From Mycogone perniciosa (taxonomy: Eukaryota > Ascomycota > Sordariomycetes > Hypocreales > Hypocreaceae), in NCBI GenBank assembly GCA_025331125.1, contig JAOALB010000030.1:1-64000 (forward strand): DNA of 64,000 bases, read 5' to 3'. The first letter of the stretch is position 1. Each line of letters starts with the position of its first letter. Under the pieces are notes generated by a model that saw only the letters and a list, made by a program, of their open reading frames with translations, was not told where the DNA came from and searched no databases. A program made the position numbers and the translations under genes. Below are positions 10,605 to 21,314 of the stretch, piece by piece.

Positions 10605-10723
10605 GTGGCTGTTATTGTAAGCTAGTTGGAAATTAAGGAATATATATTGGAATGAAGGAATGTTTTATAATATAAAATGTACTACGAAGTATAATGTGGA
10701 ACTATCTGTTTCTAAGGTTGATA
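10605..10723. repeat. Relic of the copia LTR
   Basis: This segment matches the last about 110 bp of the copia LTRs at 16020-16130 and 21204-21314, starting with tggctgttattg and ending with ggttgata where those have ggttgaca. It is strongly mutated by transitions and carries a short extra stretch around 10678. The remaining LTR is absent, so it is a fragment of an older insertion. Confidence 0.7.
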
Positions 10724-11290
10724 CATTTAGGCAAAAGTGCAGTATATTGTATGTATTGGGCATTGAAAGGCTTCTCTTACCTGTCTAGTCGCCTTGCAAC
10801 AAGATGGCTGACAAGGCAACCCAAAATTCCACAAAGCAGCCAATGCGATATGTTTTGTTTGTCTCTGTGGCCCCATATCACTTATTGTTATTGGCTGAAA
10901 CCAATGAACCACTATCGCTTGGCCACAAAGCATCCCCATTGCAACTGCTGCCCGACTTTCATCTTCTATATATAGAAAATCACCATATATCAAGAGTGTC
11001 AGATTTAGAGATTAAGCGTAACAGTCATCTCTCAATTGAAGCTAACTAGAACCCAAGATATTGGATGCCCGTAAGGCGCCCTTTTCAGAACATAGGAAAT
11101 ATATATTGTGGACGGAGTCATGTGATAGAACACGTGTTATCCAGACCTTGGAAATGTGACAAAGACTGTATCCCTAGCCCACTAAGCGGTTTGCTGTATT
11201 ATCTCCCCTCCCCCTCTTTCTCTCTAAAAAAGGAGCTTGTTATCCAGCGACCAGTTTACCTACGCTTCTGCCTTCGACCAATTTTGAACA
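10724..11290. other. Intergenic stretch upstream of the ankyrin pseudogene
   Basis: No gene is supported; the open frames on both strands have no recognisable content. The last 100 bp before 11291 are pyrimidine-rich (ctcccctccccctctttctctc), resembling a fungal core promoter or 5' leader for the ankyrin gene. Confidence 0.35.
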
Positions 11291-12492
11291 ATGTCGGCCC
11301 GTGAAAGCCAGAATCTCTTCTGAGCAGCAGAGGAGGGGGATCTCAGCTATTTTCAGATATTGCGGAACGGTGAAGATATCGATTCTCACAAAACCTGGCA
11401 GCGTCAGACGCCATTATCAATCGCTGCAGAAAATGGACACAAGGATATAGTGGAGCTGTTGCCTACACGGGATAATGTCGACCTGAATGCAAAAGACAGA
11501 CAAGGTCAGACGCCGTTATTATGGGCTGCATTGAGAGGGCATAAGGAAGTGGTGGAACTGCTGCTTGCAAGGGATACTATCAACCTAAATGCAACAGATA
11601 ATTATAGCCAGATGCTGTTTTTATGCGCTGCAGTGGGAGGGCACATGGAAATGGTGGAACTGCTGGTAGAGAAGGCATGCCTTGGTCGAACTCCACTATC
11701 ATGGACCGCAGAGAATGGCTATGTGCATATAGTGAGGCGAATATTAATAAACGATGGTCCTGATCCAAACTCCAAGGATAGCGATGGTCGGACGCCACTT
11801 TCGCGAGCTGCAGAGAACGGACACAAAGCAGTGATGGAGTTGTTATTGTAAACCGTCGTACCAGACCAGCAAAAGTGAAGTGTACACCTCAGCAATTGTA
11901 GCTGATAGTGCGAGTTATATTGCAGTTGACAGTTATTAGGACAGAATGGCACTAATCTAAATTTCAAGGATAGCGATGGCAAAAAGCCGCTCTGGTGGAC
12001 TGCAATGAATGGGCACGAAGCAGTGGTGAAGCAACTCACATCCAATGACACCATCACATTGCTTCTTCTGACGCTGGAGGGGGCCAAGCCGCGATACTGT
12101 TGCTCTTACGCGCTAACCCGAGGTTCAACCAGAGGGATGATAACGGCCAAACACCCTTACATGTGGCGGTGTCCTTGGGATATATAGACATAGCAAGAGC
12201 TCTTATCTGGTCTGGGGCAGAGATCAATCCTGAGGATAATGACGGCATAACGCCGCTCCGACTGGCAATACGGCAGAAGCATGACGATTTCATTCAGGAA
12301 CTACTCAGACGCAAGGCACACACAAGAGGCACCATGGCGAAGGAATGGCGCGACGCATACGGGAAAGGAAGCAAAGACATCATTCTGCTATCTAAAGCAA
12401 TCGAAGGAGAGAAATATCTGGATTTTCCTACCACTTTTCTAACTACCGAAGCATTGGCGCAGCCCTCTACGAAAATTAGGAGACGTTTCTAG
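11291..12492 (+). pseudogene. Decayed ankyrin-repeat protein gene
   Basis: Ankyrin repeats can be read in sequence from an ATG at 11291, with typical consensus pieces such as TPLSIAAENGHKDIVELL, TPLLWAALRGHKEVVELLL, TPLSRAAENGHKAVMELLL and TPLHVAVSLGYIDIARALI. The frame is broken by a TGA at 11321-11323 directly after the first ten codons, by a stop at about 11849-11851 after the fifth repeat, and by a further break around 12060-12100. The last piece (12100-12492) continues in another frame to a natural-looking C-terminus. About six or seven repeats remain. Ankyrin proteins of this kind are protein-interaction modules, often part of fungal STAND receptors; no NACHT domain is seen here. Inferred non-functional. 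Confidence 0.75.
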
Positions 12493-12943
12493 TAAGTGAG
12501 CCTTCTTGTTTATCAAGTGGTTTATTAGCGTTCTCAAGCTCCCTCATGGAGGAGGACATGGATGGCTCACTATGGTCAAAAACCAATCATGACCTCCCCA
12601 AAAGGGCGACCTGAAGCGAATAAATTGCATATAAGCATCCCGAAGAACACTAACGACAGTGTCTTGGATGTTTCTGTCTCTCTGTGGTTGTCTGTTGAGC
12701 AGTACTGAAATAATAAATCTTTAAGCATTCTTTACGGTAGCATCTGCAGAATAGTATGGAAGATAGTACGACCGGCGAGCCCAAGTAACCCCATGGTCTT
12801 CGACAGCTTGTTTCAGTACATTGCCGTGTATTTATGTGCCAGACGATGGTATGGGGCTTATTCAAGCAATTCATCAACCACATCCACGAAAAATGCTTGC
12901 GACTATGTCAGCAACTTGATGATTATCTATCTAATAGGGTGAG
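12493..12943. other. Intergenic / possible upstream exon of the next ORF
   Basis: An open segment starting at an ATG near 12849 runs to a gtgagt at about 12940, which could be a splice donor for the following ORF, but the phase does not match the downstream frame with the acceptor cag at about 13000. I therefore do not join them. Confidence 0.3.
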
Positions 12944-13645
12944 TTGCGGTTGTCTGTCTTATGTTACTCTTCCACATTTGGTGACAGCATACAGTATCTT
13001 GGTCAACTGAAGTTCAAAGGAACAACCCCCGATATGATAGATGTTCTCGAAAATGAGGCGCGGAAGCTGGCTGAGCCTCGCGGCATCTGGGCAAACCATG
13101 CCCGTGAGGCTGACGACTTTGTGGTGAAATACTGTCGACAATTCAATGCAAATCGGATTCCAAAAAGCTTAAGAGAGCTTCTGACGGATGAAGTTGAACT
13201 CGGAGTAACCAAAAGGATCGGACAACTAGATCAAACTATCAGGAATCTCCTCCAGATTGTGAGTTTGATACCTCAAAAATCCCAAGTCAACACTAGTGAT
13301 GTGACTTCTGCAGAATTCTGCGAAACCGAACATGCGAGACCCGCGGCTGTGCTTGCAAAAACTGCGCTAGACATGGCTCCCGTGACTATAAGCAACAACG
13401 ACATTCATACCCTTCTGTCTGAATGCGAAAGGATGTTTGGAACACAAATGGAGTCGCGTCCGCGAAATCTTTCGCTAGAAAAAGGTGATACAGTTCCTGC
13501 TCTTTTATATTATGCCAATAGACATAAGTCACATTTCATAGGGAACAAAATCTCCGAGCCTGACAGCCGCGAACCTGCATATAATACTATCGTGCCGAAC
13601 TTAACAACTGATCTCCAGCATCGGCGGTGGACACGTGGTAGGTAA
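12944..13645 (+). CDS. Unrecognised fungal protein, partial or decayed
   Basis: An open frame of about 230 codons that looks coding in composition: mixed amino acids, a predicted helical and charged N-terminal half, and the phrases EARKLAEPRGIWANHA, DDFVVKYCRQFN and GVTKRIGQLDQTIRNLLQIV. There is no ATG at the beginning; the first in-frame ATG is at 13034. A plausible splice acceptor lies around 13000, so the true start is probably in an upstream exon I could not connect. I do not recognise the family. It follows the ankyrin pseudogene and could be a separate gene or debris of the same island. Confidence 0.4.
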   Translation: MRLSVLCYSSTFGDSIQYLGQLKFKGTTPDMIDVLENEARKLAEPRGIWANHAREADDFVVKYCRQFNANRIPKSLRELLTDEVELGVTKRIGQLDQTIRNLLQIVSLIPQKSQVNTSDVTSAEFCETEHARPAAVLAKTALDMAPVTISNNDIHTLLSECERMFGTQMESRPRNLSLEKGDTVPALLYYANRHKSHFIGNKISEPDSREPAYNTIVPNLTTDLQHRRWTRGR

Positions 13646-15499
13646 GGGAAGACGATTAACAATGACCCCGAGTTGCTAAATCCCATCCAAAGGAAACTCG
13701 TTTTAACCCTCAGCAGTCAGTACGACTTCTTGCGCTTAGGCAATGTGCATCAACAATTTGACCAAACCATCCAAGTCAAGGTCTACTAGGCGCCAACCTG
13801 GGTAGCTATTGGGGACCTCCTGTTACATCAACGATGAGTCACTGACCCTGACAGCCTCAAACCTGCTGCATGTACTCTCCGGACCGTTATGGCCGGTAGA
13901 AACCCCACTCCATGACCCACCTCGGCGGTCGTTCAGGCAAAAGAGTCGGACATCCCGGAAGTCACCTAACAAAGGAGCTGGGTCGCCACGGCGCTTGCAT
14001 ATATGGTAGGCAGTCAGAGCATAGCCTGTAATCTAAATAACAATTGCCTCATCTCCAACCATTGATCTAGTCCATATCCATTCGCTCATGCATAGGATAT
14101 ATCAATGTGTTGGTTGTGTTTGAGGAAATGTAGTGGAGTGGAATCAGCGGAAGTCCATGCCATACTAGTAGTTAATGGCCAACTAATTTCACAATTGCGT
14201 GGCTAGGCTCGATTCTAAGACAGATGACAAGGGAGAAATCAGCTTTTGGTTTCCATTCCCGCAAATTGTGGATGCAACAAACATCCTCCGAACGTCTTTG
14301 ACATTTTCCCCCAACATACGCTTCACACCACCAGCCCCCTGCATGAGCATTCGCGCGGATCTATACCTTATGGGGCTAGCTTGTCACGGCATTATTCTAC
14401 ACCTTGAGGCGAACCCTCGCTTGGAGTACTCCGTACGGAGTACACCCACCCATTTGCGGGCCCCATAGGCGAGCTAAGCATAGCTTCTCATGCTCGGGAG
14501 CTTCTCATGCAAACGCCATCCCCGCTACGACTACCCTCTCCCTTATCGACGCCCCAGGTGGAGAATCTTTCGAGAATAAGTCAGTTAAGAGGGACACTGA
14601 AAAAAATGCCAAGGAGGTTCTAGCTAGGTCATGCATGAGGAAGCTGGGTCTGGATAGCGGAAATGATAGTCGGGTAAGCCGCCGGCGGATCAAGTGACTA
14701 CAGTTAGGCATAGAGTCTGGAGAGTGGGATATTTTAATAGAATTCACAATAAAATTCTGAGTGGGAAACCTATTAGCAAACAAGGCGAGGGGAACGTGGA
14801 GCAAATGCTTGCTGAATACTCCGTACACAACGCTAATAGTAACCTAGACTAACCGTAAAGTCTCAAATCATCATTATGTCAAAACCGGCGCGCTCCATTT
14901 TTCAATATCTCAAAAAAAAAATCAATCCCTTCTTATTACTTAACCAAGCGGCTCAGTAACCCTGGAAAGTAGCAACGCTAAGAGATGTCTGTTGCACTTA
15001 ATCCTTCGGGATTTCACGGTAGGGCAAATGAGATAATTTCCCTGGCTGGTATGTCAATCAATCGAATATGCATGTTGGTGATATCCAACTCACTAGCTAG
15101 TAGGATGTCAGCATTGACCCATTCTGGCAAAAAATAGACTACGAGTAGTCACATAGCACATGCGGAGAGTGGTGCGGCAACCAGGTCCACCAAACTACCG
15201 CAGGGCAGGCAAAGCCGCCAAAGCTGCGGTCAAGCATGTATTATTATGATGGTTCCCCATATGTGTGGGAGGTGTGGAGCGTATATGCAGCCTTACTATA
15301 TGAAGGTTAGACAGATCGGCCGTCGAAGGTGTCAGAGCGAAGAACGCCATTCCCCACCACCCAATTCATCTCAAGTACCCGTTGGCTAGTTCGTCGACGA
15401 CTTCTTCTGAAAGACTGGGGGTTGTTGGCATCCTGTGATAACGTCAAGTTCGAGTTTGCGGAGGGAGCTGGCAAAATTGGACATTCTGCCATCCTTGCA
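13646..15499. other. 1.85-kb stretch without supported genes
   Basis: I see no domain, intron structure or convincing frame on either strand; the short open frames at about 13809-14009 and 14199-14697 (+) have no recognisable content. The region holds an 18-bp perfect palindrome at 14426-14443 and another copy of the tactccgtac motif at 14817-14826. The last part (15307-15499) may contain the mutated remainder of the LysM gene. Confidence 0.4.
14426..14443. repeat. 18-bp palindrome of the TACTCCGTA family
   Basis: The sequence gtactccgtacggagtac reads the same on both strands. The half-site tactccgta (or tacggagta) recurs at many places in this window, always outside clearly functional coding exons. 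Confidence 0.8.
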
Positions 15500-15813
15500 C
15501 TATGGCAGCCGGGACGTCTCGAGGTATAGTGAAGATGTATTAATTTTCTGCCTACTTGGGAGGTATGTATAGACCTTATAGAACCCATCACAGTTGGCCG
15601 CAAGACCGGGCACGGTGGGGACATTGCTCGGGGCTGTGGTGGTGGTTGAGGTCTGGAACGTAGTTCTTGGGGGAAGCGTGGTCGTAGGCTCCGGATCGTC
15701 AGTGACGGTGCCGATGACGCAGTACAGCTTGCCCGTGTCAAAGCCAGGACAGACGATGCCAGGGTTTTTCTTCTTCAGATCGTCGACAGACAGTCCCCAG
15801 CTACTCGTGAAGC
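15500..15813 (-). pseudogene. LysM (chitin-binding) protein fragment cut by the copia element
   Basis: Reading left from the edge of the copia LTR, the frame gives a LysM-like segment: DSFTSSWGLSVDDLKKKNPG, then CPG and GKLYCVIG, which fits the second half of a LysM domain (PF01476, binds chitin oligomers). A Thr/Pro linker follows (TTTLPPRTTFQTSTTTTAP) and then NCDGFYKV, the start of a second LysM. A likely intron begins after this (gtctat at about 15571) or the frame decays; further LysM-like pieces may reach 15307. The N-terminus, including any signal peptide and the first Cys of LysM 1, is missing because the LTR starts there. It may have been a separate secreted LysM protein or part of the chitinase gene now lying on the other side of the element. 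Confidence 0.65.
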
Positions 15814-16130
15814 TGTCTATCAATCACAGATCAACAGTATGAGGGCTCATTGACGAATGCATAAAATGATAGAATTCGACACTCTTACTGATCCCAAGTT
15901 AAGTAGGAAAAGCGGCTGCTTAAATACATGAAAACTTGCTAACTAATTGATCATAACCATCCGGATCTAGGAAATCTAGGAAATCTGACTGTCATGATAT
16001 CGTCATTAACTTACGGATCTGGCTGTTATTGCAAGCTAGTTGGGAATCAAGGAATATGCGTTGGAATAAAGGAATGTGTCATGTTGTAGAATGTGCCGTG
16101 ATGTGGAATAATCCGTTACTGAGGTTGACA
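15814..16130 (-). repeat. Copia 3' LTR (left copy)
   Basis: Direct repeat of 21001-21314. The match is certain from 15817; the three preceding bases complete a tgtc...gaca inverted end but are not matched in the right copy, so the boundary is uncertain by 3 bp. All of the roughly 14 differences I count between the copies are transitions. Confidence 0.85.
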
Positions 16131-19100
16131 TACCCCCCCAGGTTAAACGATATTCAGACTGTTAATAAGAACAGCGAAGTGACGGTTGTTGAATTGCTTG
16201 TTAGAAGGAATAATAGAATGATAACTGTTTGAAGATCTGGATTAGTCTGTATCTAAGTCTTCCTGGGCCTCAAAAACGCTGCATATATCAATAAGACCCA
16301 ATTATTCGATAAAGCGTTTAAATTTCTGATCTGGAAAAACTTTAGTCAATCCATCAGCAATCATTTGATCAGTCAGAGTATATACCACTTCATATAATCC
16401 TTATTAATAGGCTTAACAAGCCCAGCAGCTATACACGTCAATGTACTTAAGCTGAGTCTTCAGCCAGGGCTTATCTGGCTTAAATAGCCTAATAGTCTAG
16501 TAATTATCACATTCTATAATCAATTAGTCATCCAATTAAAGCGTTATCTAGTCTATTAGCCGTTGCATTGCGATAGCTTCTTTTACTGTATAGTTAAAGG
16601 CAAAAAGCTCGGCTTCGGTTAATAAAGTTATAACCGTTAGTTGCTTGCTAGCTTTCCAGCTAATTGGTCCGCCAAACAGGATTATAATATATCCTTGTAA
16701 TGACTTCCTGGTCTGGGGATTATCTGCGAAAGCAGCGTCAGAAGCAATTTAAAAGTCTTAAATACTAAGTCCTTGTTCTTCGCTTAATTGTGCGAGGTTG
16801 AGGTTGCCGTTAAATTCGATAGCAAGATATTGTATTGCCTAAAGGTATTCCAGCAGTCTATTAACGAGACTAATATACTGGTCTAACAGATTAAGTAAAA
16901 ACTTAGCCAGCTTAGCTGTCGGCTTGGCTATATCAGGTTATATAATAACTGCAGTATAGTTAACTGATCCTATCTTCTACTAATACAGAAAGACTATTCC
17001 TTTCAGAGCTTAGTCTTCTCTTTTCTTTAAATCGTTTAGCGGGAACAGGTTGCCTTTAAAGTATTCTTTTCCTTTAAGATAGAATCGATTAACGATTTTC
17101 TTGATATATTCGTTTTAACAGAGCTATAGCTTTTAAGCTGCCCTGTTACGCAAAATCCAAATTCCTAGGAACCACTTAAGTTCCCCTAAGTTATTCATTT
17201 CATATTATAACTTTAATTGTTTAATAAAGATCTCGGCGTCGGCAGCGTACTTAGGTCTGTATAAAAGAACAATATCGTCAACAAAAAAGAAAACAGTTAG
17301 CCAGTTATTATTAAAGAGGCAGGGTTTTTCTGTAGATTATTGTAATCTTAGCCGTTTAAACGCAGCTGTAAAATCCTTTTGCCACAAAAGTAGTAATCTC
17401 TATAGTCTATATAAAGCTCTAAGCAGCTTTAATACCCATCCTTTACGTTTAAAGCCATCTGGAAACTGTATAAATACATCCTCATCAAGGGAGCTATTCG
17501 TAAATGCATTAACGGCGTCTAGCTATCTTATATCCAGGTCGAATTTAGCGGTAATAGCCATCAGCATTCAGAAAGATCTTCCGGCTAATGTAGCAGCGAA
17601 TATTTCTTCCGATCCGACTTATTAAAGATCTCCTCAAACACAGACTCTAGCCTTAAATTTCATCAGGAAGCCATACTTATTAAATTTATATTTATATACC
17701 CAAGTCAGAGGAAGGACTTGGCCGTTAACCTGATCTTTCTGTATCGGCTTGGTTATACCACAAGCCTAGAGCTAGTTCCATTTAATCTTCATAGCCTCGT
17801 AAAACTGGCTCTTATATTTATAACCAATTAATTCGCGGTAATTCCTTAGCTCAGGAAGGAGACTTTATTAATAAAGTCGTTATTCGCGGCCGATAAAGAA
17901 GCTAGCTTTATACTAGGCAAAGCTATCTTATAGACACTTAACGCTAAAGGTGGAATTTGTTGCTTATTGTATTAGTCTTCGAATTCGGGTCGATTGTCGA
18001 GGCGGCTGTGGAACCTAAGGCATCGTTTCTTCCTAAGCTTCTTCCTTAATCGTTAGATTTTAAAGTTTCCCAGCTAAAGCGTTCTATTCCTCGATTCCTT
18101 AATACATTAGATTCGCGAATTCGATGCTTTCTTTGTATACGATGCGTTCGTCGGGTTCGGGCGTTGGATATAGTCCTCGTTACGGCTTTTCGGTATCTTC
18201 AGCAGCTTCAGGTTCAGTCGGATCATCCAGTTAATCCGTGGAATCGTTATTGGAATTATCTTGTATAGGTTCTTCAGTCGGTTCGTCAGACGGTTCATCG
18301 CCTAATCTTCCACCTACCCAAATTGTTAATCGGATATCCTCTTCTTCGTCAGACTCAGAGTCTGTATCAATATAACCCGGAAAAAAAAGACAAGACAGTT
18401 CTACAGCTTATAGTGGCTCTTCCTAATAATCGGCAGGATTATAGAAGATTTCCTCGTTAAAAGTCACATCTCTAACTCTTTAAACTTTATTTCTTTTAGG
18501 GATCCAGATCTTAAAGATATTCGTAAAACTATATCCAACTAAGTAGCCGACTTCAGTATACAGTCTAATCTTCAGATTCCTTCATTATATGCCTTATAGT
18601 GCTTCTACTGTCAGTAGATAGGCTCTGCAACTAAATGCCTTAAGATATATAATATCGGGCTGCTGTTTAAAATAGCCCGAGTCCTTATTATTATTCTAAA
18701 GCCATTAATAAAGATATTAAAAAGGCGTTGCCCAGTTTATAGCCTGTTAGGGCGATCTGTTATGCAAATAGACTGCAGTTTCCCACACTTCTGGCTATAG
18801 GTCCTCTAGTAGATTAGCATCAATTCTCATCGTTTAGGACTAGGTCTCAATTACCCCCCCAGATCGTTCAATCAGGCTATTCTAGGCTGATATGTATAGG
18901 GCTATAGGTTTATCTTTAATTCCTCGTTCCGTTACCCAGTTGTCGTATCGCTTTTTCATAGCAATATCGTTATCTCGATAGATTCAGCAGATTTTTTAAT
19001 CGAATTATCAGCTAATATATATCTCAAAGTTCTCTAACAATCCAAAGACGCTGTCAGTGTCTAGGGAATCTATCAGATAACTAAAAAGCATCCCTATATA

Positions 19101-21000
19101 CTTATCTTTAATTAATAGTGCGTATCCCTTTCCATTATATCCTATTGGCATAACGAAGATATCGATATAAATTCGCCAGAATAAGCGTTAAGCTCGGGTT
19201 TAAGGACTTCTGCGTAAAACGACTCGAGTGGCCTTACTGACGGAACAGCTTTTACACTCTATTTTAACTAGTCCCTTAATTTTCGACCCAGTTATCTAGT
19301 AAACTAGCTGTTCGAGAGCATCAGATCCTAAATAACCTAGCCTTTTATGCCAAGTTATAGCATTGCTAATAGCAGCAGGTTTAGGTTTTGCGGATAATAT
19401 AAAATTTAATGCGTTAATTTCTTAATTGTTATTTCCTAATACTTCAGAAAGCTTATTAAATTTAATAACAGGAATTCGATGCTGTCGATACATATAAAAG
19501 ATCGTTCTTCCGTCTATCGAGACTTCGCCAGTAGATAGATTCCAGTTATATCCTCTCTCTAAAAACAGGTCTAGCGAGGCCATATTTATATAGAAGTCAA
19601 GAATGTATACAACGTTCAGCAGCTTAAAACCGGCTTCAGGACCGATTTTTATAATAATATTGCTATATCCTTAGATCTCGGGATGTGTATTCCCTCTGTA
19701 CGATAATTCCAATACTGGTTAGAAGGTATTTTCGATAAATCTATCCTTATTGTTGAAAATGTAAAAGCTTAACCCAGAATCTAGGATAAACGAGTCTCTT
19801 AACGGATAAATAGCCATCGCGAATGATGCTTCAGTGGTTTTCAATGCGATTGATGGCTTTAATGCGAAAGAAGCGCCTAAAATAACTGGTTTTTTTTTAT
19901 TTTTCCTGTTTTTCCTGTTTTTCTTATTATTTTAAGTCTTCTTTAAATAAAGACTTCAACTTCTTAACCCATACTCTAGCCCTATCAACATATTCCTTAA
20001 GTTTACTATTTTCAAGCTTTTTATTAATTTCTTATTATATTTAGGCGTTCGGAGCCTAGCCTAATAGTTAGATCGACTCGATAAGATAGTAATAGGCGGA
20101 ATATCGATAATTTAGGCCATAGAGACATCGGGAGTATATATTCGACTTATTTTTCAATAAAAGAGTATATTCTTCTCCCTGGAATACAGGAAATGCTCCC
20201 TTAAGTGCATTTATCTTCAACCTATATTAACGATCGAAGACTTAGCTGATAAAAACTGCATTATATTCTTTCTGCCATATATTATCAGCTTCTTTTAGTC
20301 CTTTTCATTCAATTTCGCTAATCTAGTTACTTACAAAAATCGGGTCAATCTCTTAGATAATATTTAGGAGATCTCGAGTTAGTTAGAGGTTCTTAGTCTC
20401 CGGCAGGTCAGCCTTAATAGCTTCTTTAAGTGCTATCTGCCAACAGCTTAGCCAATCTTAAATTTTCGTTCATTTAATGCCTTTAAGGGCTTCTAGATAA
20501 GCTTGCTTTACTTTATCCTGTATGGCCCAGTCATTCGGCTTAAGTCAGTCTTTAAGAGCTTAAAGTTGCTTAAAGACTATTACTTTTTTTAAGATTATAT
20601 AATTCCAGGAACCAACTATCTCTTAAATCTAGATAGTAAGCTTTCCTAAGGCCTTAAAACGGTTACTATACTGTTTATATTAGAAATTGTATTCTTCCTT
20701 AAAAAGCTTAAGTTCTGCTAGCTGTGCAGCATTAAGGCTTATAATGCTTATTGCTTCCGGCCGGATTATCTAGGGAGTGCAAGCCTCAGGCTCAATAACC
20801 ACAGGCTTATTACTAGTATCCGGATTAACGTATTTCTAAACATTATAGCTAATGGCTAGCTGTTTAATAGAGTTAATCTAAAGATCCCAATTGCTTAGTC
20901 CTTTTAAGATAACCTAGGAAGAGGTCGACGTTATATTAATAGTGTTGTTATTGCGAAGTGGAAGCTATATAGAAAAACCCAATAGAGACCGGGCTCATAA

Positions 21001-21314
21001 CTATCAATCACAGATCAACAGTATAAGGGCTCATTGACAAATGCATAAAATAATAGAATTCAACACTCTTACTGATCCCAAATTAAGTGGGAAAAGCGGC
21101 TGCTTAAATACATAAAAACTTGCTAACTAATTGATCATAACCATCCGGATCTAGGAAATCTAGGAAATCTGACTGTCGTGATATCGTCATTAACTTACAG
21201 ATTCGGCTGTTATTGCAAGCTAGTTGGGAATCAAGGAATGTGCGTTGGAATGAAGGAATGTGTCATGTTGTGGAATGTGCCGTGATGTGGAATAATCCGT
21301 TACTGAGGTTGACA
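21001..21314 (-). repeat. Copia 5' LTR (right copy)
   Basis: Partner of the left LTR. It abuts the truncated chitinase reading frame directly at 21315. Confidence 0.85.

Larger units (their letters stand above)
15814..21314 (-). mobile_element. Ty1/copia LTR retrotransposon, RIP-mutated
   Basis: A 5.5-kb element in - orientation, bounded by two about 314-bp direct LTRs (15814-16130 and 21001-21314). Reading on the - strand, each LTR starts TGTCAACC. The 5' LTR (right) is followed by ttatgagccc, resembling the initiator-Met primer-binding site of copia elements, and the 3' LTR (left) is preceded by a purine tract (ctgggggggta). The reverse transcriptase box reads VFFFVDDIVLLY at 17294-17259, with the copia-type VDD core intact. 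The pol region is otherwise full of stops (TAA/TAG), as expected from C-to-T change of CAA/CAG, so the element cannot encode a functional polyprotein. No 5-bp target-site duplication is visible (gaagc on the left, catca on the right). Confidence 0.88.

Noticed and set aside
12849..13645. Joining the ATG at 12849 through gtgagt...gacag to the following ORF
   Set aside because: The intron ends look plausible but the join is out of phase and leads to a stop within a few codons.
14199..14697. Overlapping short open frames (+) as a small gene
   Set aside because: They include the palindrome and motif copies, and show no recognisable content.
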